NCBI GenBank assembly: GCA_051294375.1
Contig: CM119265.1
Span: forward strand, 13,136,124 to 13,200,123
DNA length: 64,000 nucleotides
DNA from: Paraspadella gotoi
Taxonomy: Eukaryota; Chaetognatha
Direction of reading: 5' to 3'
Under the pieces are notes generated by a model. The model ran no database searches and was not told the DNA's origin. It saw only the letters and a program-made list of their open reading frames with translations. Position numbers and translations under genes: made by a program. Below, piece after piece: positions 13,667-29,525 of the stretch; positions within the stretch are counted from its first letter, which is position 1, and each line of letters begins with the position of its first letter.

Positions 13667-16327
13667 ATATGAAGACGTTGGGTTATAAGTGATTAAAAGT
13701 TTTGAGTTCAAAAGTGTAAAAACCATTCATAAAATATCATTAGTCAATTTAGTAAAATGGAAAAAGGAGAAAGAAATTTGTATTTAAATTTCGAACATCG
13801 GGCGGCCAGAATTACGTTTCAACGTCTGTTGTTTATTTGTGCCTCTGATTTTCGGCCATCAAACAAGCGAAGCTGTTTTTATTCAATGAGATATACGTCG
13901 GCAAGTGAACGTTTTTTATGAGAAAATGCTGGTCGGATTGTAAGACAGAGAAAAATTCAGTCTCTTCTGAATTCTCTCTCTCTCCTCGTCTCTCTCTCTT
14001 TCTCTCTCTCTGGCTTTTCCTTTGTTTTTACTTACTTCATGCTGCTACAGGATAGGATGTCCGTAGCAACTATTGTTGTTTATTTATTATAAACATTATT
14101 TTGTAATTTAAAAATTAAGGTTCCACACGAGGTTTTTTTCCGCTCGAGAGGGAAGCACCAGTTTTTGGACGACAGATGGACGTCTTTTGTTTTCCTGAGA
14201 TCCTGACGCTTTTACAGCTTCGGTTGCAATCCTCGTTTACGAGGCGTTAAACAGAGGCTGATGGTGGCGGTGACGTTGGCGTTGGTGAAGAGGATTTGGA
14301 CAAAGTCGCTGACGTTGCGTGAGATTGTTCGGTTGATGGATCAGAGAAGAAAAGGGTTGTGAGACTTGACGCAAGTCCTGAAGAGAAAATCAGTGATTGG
14401 TTTTTTTTTCTAAAACCTGTTAATAGAAAAGGAAATTTATTCACGCAGAAAGAAAATCGTTTTTTTTCCACGACTGGATTTCTCGGCGACTTTCGTGTGA
14501 TCTCAAATGAGATTGGGTAGGTTCCTCTTGAAGTCAGTGAAAGGGGCGGAATTCGTTAATAGTTGAAAGGAGGTGAGAACGACTCGTAGCGACCTCTCTG
14601 GTCGGTGACGGTGATTGACGAAAGTTGATAATGAGGGTTTCTGTCGACTCGCTAATATTGATTTAAAAAAAAACTCTCTCTCGCTCAAAGGATTCCGCTG
14701 GAAATTAGCTACTAAGCGATGGGACTAAAAAAATGTATTAAAAGACGGATGAGAGAAAAAAAAATTGCCACCCCTTCCCTTCCTGCCCCTCTCCCCCCCT
14801 TCCCCCTTAGAAAATTATCTTCACCCTTTCATCCTCGAATTAAACTCGGGATTTAATTTCGTCTCCCTTTTTTTCGCGCTCCATTTCGAAATCCGTATTT
14901 ACAGAGAAAATTAGGAGATCTTTTCAAACATCCAGAGTTGAAAAGTGACGAGTCATCACTCATAGGGCGAATCGTCTTCGCGGAGTCGTCGTCTTTGCCG
15001 GTGAGAGCAAACGGCGTAAATCGAATAACATCTTTAATTCCTTCGCCCCAAAACGACTTGACAGTGAAAAAAAAAATCGCCAGCCCTCTGGCGGAAACGA
15101 CATTGCTGCTTTCTCAAACTTAAATACTTTGAACAATTGAACATTATAAAAAACGGGCAAACTTGAGCAGCGAGGGGCAGAAAGTATTTTCTACCCGTCC
15201 ATCCATTCATAAGGACAAAAATTAGTCGATCAGTCTCTCCATCCATCCAGCTATCCATCCATCAATCCATCTATCCACCCAGACCTGTTTTTCAAAATGA
15301 GATTTTATCGCTTTTAGCGAGGAATTTTTCGCGGGAGTTTTGGACTCAAGAATCGAATTTCCTCTCTTAAAAAAAAAAAGATAAAATATTTGACTAAGAA
15401 AAGAATTTCGACTGAAGGCGACGCCTCTTTGGCTTATTGCGACGTTGTTCGAGGCAAACCGTTGGGATCGTGAGGGGTGACCTTAAATCCTGCTTATAGC
15501 TCTGCCCATAGACTAATTTGAATTAACTACTTTTCTTAAATATCCGAGGTTCATACGAAATTTGTTAAAACTAGAAGATGCAATATTACGTCGAAAACAA
15601 ATATAGACTTTATTGAGAAAATGCTTTGGTTACAATGTTTACATGTATAGAGTTTAACTTCGGCATGAGAGGAAGAGTCTTGGGCGATCACGCTATGACC
15701 AAGCTTTATTCAAGAACTCGGTCAAGCTAATGAGTGGATGAAATTTGCCTGGATGAAAATTGAAGAGTTTATTTAAATCGCCGCATCTTTGCCTCCTTTT
15801 TTCCGAAAGATGGCTAAACCGAAACAACAATCAATTGTAGCTGATTTTAATCCTTCCAGTTCTTTCAACTTTATAAACCTTTGAATTACTTAGCACCTTT
15901 TTCCGATATTAAGGGCAAATTTTCCTCAAAATGCCCATGAGGGGAAAAATGAAAGAAAAATAAAATGAAAATTAAAGAAAATATGTATTTCTTTTTTTTT
16001 CCGTCTAGAGGAAGGTCAGTCAAGCGAACTTAATACTTTTTTATTGCTTCTTTTTCGTTTCGTTGAGCGGAAACAAACTCTGGTCGATAGATTGAATTTT
16101 TGACGACCTTTGAAAGGGGCAATGGTCATTGATCAATGGTCTTGAACGAGGGATTTTCATAGACTGAATAATAAATGATTCTTAATTCATTAAAGTATCA
16201 AAATAGCGATTTGGATTGAAAACATATTAACAATGAGATGGCAGAAAACCAGCTAAAAATCTCCCATTGTTTCGTCCAAATTAAAAAAGAAAAAAAACTT
16301 ACATTTCAAAATTATTCAAATACAAAG

Positions 16328-16377
<50 letters not shown>

Positions 16378-17018
16378 TCTCATTCTCGGATAATATTGCT
16401 CGCTCTCATGCCAAAGTTTGACACTCATTGACCCTCAATGACATTCGCCCTTGGAGTCGTCAAAAAAAGACATCACAAAGTCAAAGCCATTTTTAAGAAC
16501 GAAGCTGGAAAGAGTTGGGATCATCTTTGCTCATTGCTCATCGTTCCAGTCGGAGACTTTGAGATTAGAGTGGATTATAGCGAAACTCAAATTACAAAAA
16601 AAATTGTATTGACATTACTCTAACCGACACGCTTTTTTAATTTCCTAAAAGAAGAGATATTTTCAGACTTTCCAGTCAATTACTCATCGGATCGTCAAAA
16701 ATAATCAAGTTTACGGCCCCCCGAAATCGTCGCATGATGCGGGTTCAGCGACGTTATTGACACACCCCCTCCCCCCCTTCAGCGGATGATAAATAAACAA
16801 TTTGATGGTCGGGCATGCTCATTCCCGGACGACACGCCCTGACTTGGCTTCTACGAATTTTTCTTTTTCCGCTCATCAGCTGCGATTCTGATTTCTTAAT
16901 CTCTTTTGCTTTTCGGTTTTGTTTCAGAAGAATGATTCATCAACAACATTGCAGAGTGTTGGAAGCTTGAGTCGGGAGTCTGAAAAGAACAATGTAAAAA
17001 TTTGAAGAGGTAAGATTT

Positions 17019-17084
<66 letters not shown>

Positions 17085-17302
17085 AAGAGAGACTTGAAAT
17101 CTTGAATTTCAGCCAACCGTTTTGAAGTGAATATTTTCATTGTTTGATCTAGGGGATGAAGGAGAGAGCAATTCAGTTAACAGATAAAATGTTAAATTTT
17201 ATAATATTTTGTAGCGATGCTCTTTTTATTCTCTCACAACAATTTTCAATATATTCTACACTTTTCAATATATTTGTTTAGTTTGCCCAGTCACCGGAAG
17301 CG

Positions 17303-20078
<2,776 letters not shown>

Positions 20079-21258
20079 AGTTGAACTATGTGAAATGACT
20101 TTTGTTTCGAACAGGGCAAAGCTTTTCCGCCAGGGGCGAATAGAGCGCTGAAAAACATTCGGTTTAAAATGCTTAACAATATAAAAACAAAATAGCCAGA
20201 GTTTAAGAAAATACCTTCTTGATGACATTTTTGGCAATCATTTGTTTATTCTATGTTATTTTTTAGCGGCAGATGATCAGTGACTGTGTTAAATGTTGGC
20301 GTCTTTCATTGACAACTATGTTTTTTGTTCAGAATTGATTATCGTCATATAGCGAATGTGCAAACGATTAGCATTTAGATTTACGCCTATTTTTATACTT
20401 CCGCAATTTTGCACTCTACGTTCTTTTGCATGACAAATTGACCAATGACCATGCGCAAAAAAAATAGTTCGAATAAAATGTATTCATATTTACGAAAAAA
20501 AATTTAGAGAAAGTTTTTATTAGAAGTAGTTTCAGATTGAGATTTCTGTCCATAAGCAGTTTATTTGCCAAATAATTTCAAATGTTTTTTAATTCATCTT
20601 CATTCCTTAACGCTCAGAAATTTCATAGTAAAACCAATTCTAATATAAATCTTACTTCATTTCCTTGCGATGACGATGAAGTCTATTCGAGGAAGTTTTT
20701 CGATTTGTTTTGATTTTTTAAAATTTTTAAATGGCATACCTCGGTTAAATCTGGGTTTGGCATTTACTCTAAACGAAAATGGCCCAATTTTCTCTGTTTT
20801 TCTTTTAAAATCCTGTTTTTAGTTTCTCAGTTCCACAGCACAGGATTTTTCTCTCTTTCGTTGCCTTTAAATTCTTCCTTCCCGCCAAAAATTCTTCCTT
20901 TTTCGACGTCAAGAAGTAATCGCGAACTAATTTTTCCCCCTTATTCTTTCGAAAAAAAAAGGCGTTCGTTCTTTTTCCTAACCTCACTTCTCTCCTTTTT
21001 TTCTCTCGCTTCACTCGAGATCACCAACTGGCATTTCTCCAAATCCCCCTTTTTTTGAGGAGGGCAGAAATGAGAGCGAGAGGACGGCAAAGGTGTGGCG
21101 GAGAGGGTAAGGACAAAACAAGGGAAAGGAATGTGGTGGGTAGATGGAAACTGGCAGAGGATTTAGATTTTCTCTTTCGAGTCAAACTCGTAACGAAATT
21201 AACCTTAATCGATTCTTTCTCCGTCGTTTAAATTGAAGAAATACCAAATAATAAAAAA

Positions 21259-21580
21259 AAAAATATTATCCCTCTCTTTATATTTCGACATCGAAAATGT
21301 ACATTTTTGGACAAAACGAGACTCGACGGATAAAAAAAAGTCTTTTGGGGCGTCGAAGTTTCTTTCAAGTTCCGAAGAGGACGACACCGATGAACAAGAG
21401 GGACGCCGGGCTGAATTTCGCCGACGAATCGGCGTTGGAACGGCTATGCAGAGGGCGCCGCGTGATTTTACGCCGCGGAGGCGGCGTCGTCTTTTTGGCG
21501 GCGTCGCTGGCGTCGGCGACCGAGAGAGGGCGCGACGCTGTCGTCAAGCGGACGTCTAAAAATAAAATAAAAAGGAGACT

Positions 21581-21643
<63 letters not shown>

Positions 21644-22242
21644 TCTTGTTCGTGCAAAATTCGAATTATTTCTACTTGATATTTCGTTGGAATTTCTTAG
21701 TAACGAGCTGAAGAATAAATTTCTTCATCATTCTTGCCAGAAACGACCGAAGCTTGGATGACTAATATCTTAAGAGCTCAACTGACGTAATAATGAATCA
21801 TACAAAGTTTTTAGGACACATTCACAGTCGTTTTCATATTATACCTTGACTGTTGTTGATTGGACCTCGGTGCAAAATCACTGTGACGTGTGGAGGCAGT
21901 GATGAGTTCAAGGGTAACGCACTACCATCGCTAACGCCACAACAAGATTCACAAATTATTAACGTAATAATCATTATTATTATTATTTGAAATATCTGTT
22001 GTTATCAATATTTATATTATAATTATTATTATTATTGTTATTTATTAGATTAATAAATATAAATTTAATCACGATATTGCATCATTCAGTTTTAAATAGG
22101 AACCTCCAAATTGATCAATCTCCAATAATTCTCCTCCAGAAGCGAAAACTCAACAGCAGCCTTCCCTCTTGCAAAACCGTCTCACTCCATCAATACACGA
22201 ACGAGAAATGAGGACAGAAAGGATCTTACGTTTAGTTAGTAA
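21259..22242. other. Non-repeat flank of the palindrome with a possible orphan exon
   Basis: The window no longer contains a partner for this sequence. At 21379-21560 on the plus strand a GC-rich stretch with the local coding style could encode a peptide beginning NKRDAGLNFADESALERL. I found no neighbouring exon or family match, and the minus-strand reading is also open. A GA tract follows (21583-21642). AT-rich sequence with an ATT-repeat patch near 21965-22060 fills the rest. Confidence 0.3.
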
Positions 22243-23571
22243 TTACATCAGCATGCAACAATTATCGAAAACATATCTTAAGACTAAACTAATGAGTGAA
22301 TCTTCTTGCTTTGTTAGTGAAATGTTATTAGTCGAAAAGTGGGAGGCGTTCTCGTCGGCGGAGTCTCGATGCGAATTATTTGGAACAAGATTCAGGTCGA
22401 ATTCAGAATCAGATTCAAGATCAACATTCGTGCGATTGGGTAAGAATCCGACAGCAGAAGTTGGAATTAAAGGGACGTTCTCGTCTGGAAATAGGATATG
22501 AATCACTACGGTAAGATCTAAATGACAATATGTTGAGTTTGAAACAAAACTTCCTCTAAGGAGATGCTTCGGAAATAGGAATGACGTGATTTTTTAATGC
22601 TTGATTAAATTCATTAGGAGCTTTACATACAAATAAACGTAAAGACGCTAATAATGAACATGCACCCTTGTTTGCTACAATTAGGTTCAGGAAACACAGT
22701 TAATTTACGAAAACAATTGAAATAGTTAGTACGGAGGAGTTTGTAAAGATGAAGATAGTAAATGACTCTTGCAAAATTACGAAAGCATATGATTGAAATC
22801 GGCATCAACGTAATTTTATATTAATTTTACCCAGAGGATCCTTGACGCAGTCGTACTGAATTTCGAGAAAAAGACTGTAGTAATTCCCGCATTCGACGAG
22901 CGGGATTTGATCGACCAAAACCCAGCACTCTTTGGATACTCTGTGAATAACGAAGTCCGAAGAATTAAAGAATGAAACAAAGACAGAAAGATAGAAAGAA
23001 AAAAAAAAGAAACAAACCATAAAATTAAACATAGGTAGGAAAAATTTAGCAATAAGTCGAGCAAGCAAGCAAAACAAAATTCTAGCCCTCACTCTGGCGA
23101 GCATTTGACGCCCTTCCTGGCGACGCGGCACCCGTGATCTCCGCAGATGGTTGAGTAGAAGGCGTTGGTGATTCTGACGAAGTCGGCGCCGCAATCGAGG
23201 TGGACGAAAGGCGAAGGGGAGAGGACGCAGGCGCTGCTCGTCAAGTTGGTCGCCCAGCCTTGAAGAGATCGTCGGGAGAGGGCGGGGTAGGGTGGGGGGT
23301 GGTGGGAGGCGGTAAAGATCGGAGAAAAGATATTTGGAGAAAAGTTTTACCGCCAAATTAAGTTGAAAAATTAATTTGAAGATTGAAGGATTCTTTCTAA
23401 AAGCCGATCTGCTATTTCTTCACCTTTCGAAGCGCAACTCAAGAGAACGAGAAATGCGACGAAGACGTCCGAAGTTCCAACGCGGGGTGACGACGACGAC
23501 GACGACGATAGTTTTTGTAGCAAAGTTTGTTTCGCCGAAGCGTAATTTTGTCTTTTCCTCATGATGGCCAT
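22243..23571 (-). CDS. Probable secreted lectin-like (SUEL/Gal-lectin-type) protein
   Basis: Four exons with matching phases are read on the minus strand: 23424-23571, 23093-23258, 22831-22940 and, less surely, 22243-22505. They give 228 residues. Exon 1 ends in a hydrophobic stretch (VFVAFLVLLSCASK) that would act as a signal peptide after a long Ser-rich leader. Exons 2 and 3 hold seven cysteines in a spacing like the galactose/rhamnose-binding lectin domain: LDCGADFVRITNAFYS, then several Cys, then a closing LFLEIQYDC. That domain is known to bind sugars outside the cell; here this is inference from pattern only. The last exon is acidic and Ser/Asn-rich without a recognisable domain. If the donor at 22830 is not used, the protein would end at 22805 after a short read-through. 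Confidence 0.6.
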
Positions 23572-24070
23572 TGCCTCTCGTTAGTGATATCTCTTGAAAT
23601 CTGAAAATGAACATTGTACAAACAAGCGTTTAACAAATTGATAATTTGGACGTGATTATATTTGAAAAGAGGAAAAGCAATAAATAGATCGAGTCACAGA
23701 CACGCCGCTTGATTCCATTACTTGGGAAGATATACTTTTATTAATTTATGTACGTTTATTTTGGTATGTAAATTTTTTGGGTCGGTTTGATTACTATTTC
23801 TGAGGAACATTATTAGGTCTAAGAATACAAAATATTCTCGAAGTCACCGAAATAATTTTTAAAAATGGAAACAAAAACACATTCGGTTGAATCCTTTGTC
23901 GGCAGACATCAAAGCAAACATAGGGTGACAAATTTTCTTTCCCTGCTTTTTTTTGTTGGCCGGGTATAAACGTATGTTACACGAAAAATTCGTGCGACGT
24001 AAAGATAGTTTTATATCAACAATTTTAAATTCTTTCCGTTTAATTTCTCTTTTTTTTCTTCACTCACCTT

Positions 24071-24190
24071 CCTTCCTTCTCTTCTTCCTTCCTTCCTTCC
24101 TTCCTTCCTTCCTTCCTTCCTTCCTTCCTTCCTTCTTCCTTCCTTCCTTCCTTCCTTCCTTCCTTCCTTCCTTCCTTCCTTCCTTCCTTT

Positions 24191-24222
<32 letters not shown>

Positions 24223-24236
24223 TTTTTTCTTTCTTT
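24071..24236 (+). repeat. (TTCC)n followed by (TTTC)n microsatellite
   Basis: About 110 bp of almost uninterrupted TTCC repeats pass into about 45 bp of TTTC repeats. Confidence 0.98.
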
Positions 24237-24678
24237 AATTTGCGGAGGCAGAGTCCTAATGTTGATCGTCTGATGTCACATCCCAGGACGAAAATCGCAA
24301 GAGGAAGCGTTTGTTAAGGGCAAGACCTTGAAAAGAGAGACTCAATAAAGAAATCTAAACGCCGCTCTTTTTGTTTGTCTCGTTTTTTTTTTTTTATTTG
24401 AGCTTGGCGTAAATAAAAAGATGAGTAAGGTTTGAATGAATTGTTCGGAACAAAGTTGCAAATTTGTTATCGAGAAAAGTAAATTAATTTTTTTAAATAG
24501 GATATTCTTTTATGCAGACCGAAACAAAAACAAAGAAACTTAGTCCGACGGAAGCTTCTCGAAAAATTTGTCAAACAAAAGATTAAATGAGAAAAAGATG
24601 TGAAAAATCTTTGATTCTCTTTTCACAAAAAAGGAGATCAACAGAATCTCTGTTGGATTCCAGGCAAAGAGAGGATTA

Positions 24679-24713
24679 ACGTCTCTCTCTCTCTCTCTCT
24701 CTCTCGTCTACTT

Positions 24714-24791
<78 letters not shown>
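24679..24791 (+). repeat. (TC)n microsatellite
   Basis: This TC dinucleotide tract is one of the longest in the window, interrupted once near 24705-24718. Confidence 0.98.
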
Positions 24792-24793
<2 letters not shown>

Positions 24794-26557
24794 CCCTCGC
24801 CCCGTTGGATTCAAGAAATCCACCTCCCGACAAAAATCCTGAGAGAGTGAGAGAAACGCAAAAACGGGGAAGATGGGGGCGCAACTCAATTCTTCCTCTT
24901 CTCTCTGTCTCTCTTTCTCTCTCTCTCTCTCTCCGGCCCCTGAGAGTTTGTTTCCAAAATAGCGCATCGTTGGAGGCCTTGATTGTTCAACAGAGTAAAC
25001 AGGCAAAAACCTTTCAATTGGAGCTTTTTCTAATCTTTGACATTAGGATGGAAATATAGCCGAGAAACATTTGAAACAATCGCAGTTGGATACGAATTTG
25101 CGATCAAAAAGTTTAATGATGAGTCTGTAATAGTTTTATGATATTTGTTTGTGTTTTGAATCGATCGGTTGGTATCAATAAAGGTGAGATTTTTTAAGAG
25201 AAGAGAAACTGACGATGGAAAAAAACCTTTTGTAGTTTTGTGCTCGCGCCATTTTATTGTTGTTCAAAATGTTTTAATTAACATTCTGAATAGACGTAAA
25301 AGAGAAATCGGGTAGAAAGAGACATTCAGTTTCATGCCAATCCGCTTGGAAACCGCATTTCATATCCTCATTTATAAACTTCATTAGTTCAAAGACGCCA
25401 TATTCTCTTGATTTAAAATAAACGACAAATTTCGCAAACGAAGCAGAAATCAAAAATTTGGGAAAATTTGTGAAGTTAATTCAAGGGAACGAAAACAAAA
25501 AACGATTAAAATTCCGGGGTTTTTCGTTAAATGTCAAAAGTTTCATTTTATGAAGTTTTTAAATTTGTTTTGGCACCGTCGAAAGATTTTTATGAATCCA
25601 AATGTATGGAAACGAAAAATTAAACAAAAGAATGACTTACATAAAGAAATACAGGCACTAAATCAAAATATTGAAAGATTTTGAAATATTGACAAACAGA
25701 TTCATTTACGTTTCATGTCGATCGGAGGCGATTTAAAAATTGAGACAAAAATAGAAAATTTGAAAAGACCTGGAAGATCCAATTGGCAATAGAATTGCAA
25801 GGAAGGCAAAGGGAAGGACGTGAGAAAGAGAAAGAGAGAGGGAGAGGAAGATGACTCAGGTAACCAATCAAAAGTGAAGACTGTGAATCCGTCCTCCAAT
25901 CAACTCCTATCAAAAAAAATATTGTTTTTTTGTTTATTTTATTAAATATGCTATTTATAAAAACAGAAAAGTTCAATTTTGAAAAAAGATAAAAAAATGC
26001 ACAGATTTTCTATATATATAGAAAGTCTACTAAAATAGATCATAGCAGGCATATTTGGACAAGGACTAAATTCCTAAATCATTTAACTTCTGGAACGAAA
26101 ATATCAGATGTTTTTATAAATTCTCAATTTAAACTTCAAATCTAAAAACGAATTCGTCTTTTGTTATTTTTCGCGCTTCGTTTCGCGAGATCCGAAAAAA
26201 CAAAAGACCTCATGAAGAAAAATGCGTCGTTAAGGCAATGGCATCCTTAGCAACGCCCGACCGGCGTTTAGCTGTATTTCTAAATGGGCCCCTCTTCTAT
26301 AGATCAATTTGTAGTCGACTTAAAAATTATCGGGGGATTAAATTTCATAAAAGAAACGCCGTTAAGAATTTTACGCTACCGAGAATAATTAAAAAAACAA
26401 AAAATTAGTCGCTTAGAAATTTGTCGTACCGCCGACGCAAAAATCAGTCAAAAATTCGTTAATTATTATAAATGGTGAATACAACCTAATAAAATAGCAT
26501 GAATATTAAAATATAATCATCCGTGAAACCCGAGAAGCGAACCCCGGCAGGAAAAAA

Positions 26558-29456
26558 ATGGAGGTCAAATCCGGAGGCCTCGTCTTTTCCTCCAAATTCG
26601 ATTCGGGAAACTTGGCCGCAGTTGAATCGGTGAGAGCTAATAGTTTTTTTTTTCAATAAATGAAAACGAAAACCCTTCCATATTAATATAATTATGATCT
26701 CATATTGTTTGTCATCGAATCAGGTTGATTACGAAGATGAAGATTGCTATCGTTTCGAAGGGAAGGAACATCTGAAGGCCGATCAAGAGTTTAATATCTG
26801 GACCAAGCCGGTAGGTTTGTCGAACATCATCGAATAAGCAAAGTAAACAATAATAGATTAATTTTATATTTTATCTCTTCATTTCTCAATTCAATTCAGG
26901 ATTGTGGCGGAACTCCGTTCGAAAACATGAACCGAACCTGGTTTTACTTTTGCATCAAAAACGTCGTCGCCGGAAAATCGATTCGCATCAACGTCATGAA
27001 TCTCAACAAACAAGGAAAACTCTACATGCAGGGTAAGTTTGACAAGCGGGGCATGACAGTCTCATGTCTTGGCCTCCTCCCTTTCTTTTCGACAGGCATG
27101 GCGCCCATGTGGCGCGTGCTGCCCTCTCGCCCCAAGTGGGAACGCGTCCGCGATCGACCCGGGATCGATTCTTCCGACGAGCAATTCATCCTCAGCTTCT
27201 ACCATCGCTTCACGGATTCCAAAGGCAACGCCACCTTCTTCGTATTCTGTTATCCTTGGTCGTACGGAGAGTGTCAGGTGACGCCTGGTAGTTCGTTTTG
27301 AACTCATATCAGTTTCATTTGAAACTTACGACACCGGCCCGACAACCATGTTTATGAGTAATGAGTATACGTGACAGTTTTATGAAAAAACCCATAAATA
27401 CACGGATTTCAAATAGGAGTGAAATATGATGACTCTGATTGATATTTGATCTTTTTATTAGTTAAAAAATTCCCTGACGTTTATGTCCCAATATAACGAA
27501 TTGGGAATACTTTACATCATAACAACAGTTGCCTTACAGGAGCTTTTTTTGCAACTTTTTGGACTTTTGGTAGTTAAAAAAGAAAAAAACCGTCTGTATA
27601 TTTTTTTCTACCTAACAAAATATGATGATTAATGACTAATGATTAAGCCACAGTATTTGATCTTTTCATTTCACTCCCATTTTTAATCTGTATATTATTT
27701 TAACTAGATTCTTCCAAAGTGGAATGTCTTCTGTTTTTAGAAAATTTTTTTCTCTATCAGTCACTTTTCGGTCGGTCGCTCGGTCCGTTGGCATGTCTGT
27801 CCATCGGTCGGTCTCACTTATATTATAAATGCATATAATTTGCCTATAGTTGGTTGCTAATTTGTTAAGACAGAAAAAACCTCAAAACTAAAAAAAAACT
27901 TTTTTTGTCATGTCATGTCATGTCATTTCATATCATATGATCAAACGGATATACATGTGAAAAAAAGTCACTGCAGCGCAACACATTAGAATTACCGTTC
28001 TTGTTTTTAGGAGCAACTTCAGCGCCTCGATCGACGCTTTTCCGGTCGATCGCCAGCCTGGCTTCCTGTTTATCCTCCGCCGGGTGGAGGAAGTCACATT
28101 GCTCTCGCCAAGAAATTGCAGGTAGAAATTGATTTAAATTTTAATTCATTTTCCGACAATATTGGTTTTTACTTGACATTATGTGTGTTCTATTTACAGT
28201 CGCAGGAACTTTTTCTATATGTTAAATTATCCGTAACAACCTAATAATAAAATTTTTCACATCCCTTACAGTTGCAGTCGATCTCGGCCTACTCTCCCGA
28301 CGCCATCTACTATCACCGCGAGCCCGTCTGTTATTCCCTCGATGGACTGCGAATCGATCTCCTCACAAGTAAATTGTTGTTACCTTTATCGTTTTTAGAT
28401 AATCAAAACCATAGTTTTAATATTTATTATTTTGTTTATTCGTTTAAAATTGTTTTACGCGGCCTTTATTCCTGTAAATGGAATTCTTGTGAGTCGGCTG
28501 TATCACGGTAAATAACCCGTCCCCATCTGCAGTCACGTCTTGTCACGGGATTTTGCCGGAACGCGAACCTCGGCTGCCGAATCTCTTCCCCGACCCAAAA
28601 ACTCCTCGTCCTCATATATTTCAAGGAAAGCGGGTCTTCTTCCTTTCGTCAAGAGTCAGTATAAAATCTTGGTTCAAATCACCTTGAATTTAATCGAGTA
28701 TTTTAGGTGTTTTGACTTAGAGTGTTCTTTTTTTTCCAAGGTTCACCCCGGCGAGACCCCTGCGTCATTTGTTTTCAATGGCTTCCTCAATTTCCTCTTG
28801 CGGGAAAACGACGCTAGAGCGGCGCTGTTGCGGCGACTCTTCGTCTTTAAACTAATTCCTCTGTTGAATCCAGATGGCGTGAGAAGGGGTCACTACAGAA
28901 CTGGTGAGGCGACAAGAAAAAAAAAAATCATGGCGCCCTAATTCTCTAAAACCTAATTCCGCAGACCCGCGAGGCGTGAACTTGAACCGAGTTTATCTCG
29001 AGCCGGATTTCGATCTTCACCCATCGATCTTTGCCTCGAAATCGCTCCTTCTCTTCCACCACCGCGCCAATCGAGTCCCTTGCCAGGTTCAGGCCAAGAT
29101 CCTTGGCACCATCAAGAAGAAGGAGGCGGCGGAGAAAGCCGTCCGTGAGTCTGCGTGCGGGAGTCGTTGTTTTGTGTGTGATCGCTTGTTCTATTCGTTG
29201 TCTTTTTTCGGCAGAGCGTCAATCGCAAAGAAATCAAATGCGGCGGCATCATCGACCCAAGACGTCGACAAATCAGGAGGCGTGCGGCTCCGCCAAGGTC
29301 CGACAGCAACGCATCCAAAACAGCAACAACAACAATAACAACGTCGGCAGCGAAAGCAGCGCGAAAGGAAAAGAAACGCGACTCAAATCAGTCAGCAGTC
29401 AAACGGAGGAAAAGCTCGGGAGTTCCAAAGAAGAGAGGTGAGAGAGAGAGAGAGAG

Positions 29457-29525
<69 letters not shown>

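Larger units (their letters stand above)
23572..26557. other. Gene-free, microsatellite-rich interval
   Basis: No exon-like sequence was found. The stretch contains TTCC and TTTC tracts (24071-24236), a long TC tract (24679-24791), a shorter one (24896-24934) and AT-rich DNA. Long reading frames here are repeat translations. The last few hundred bases presumably hold the promoter of the carboxypeptidase gene. An acceptor-like GGCAG sits 8 bases before its ATG and could mark a spliced 5' untranslated exon. Confidence 0.7.
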
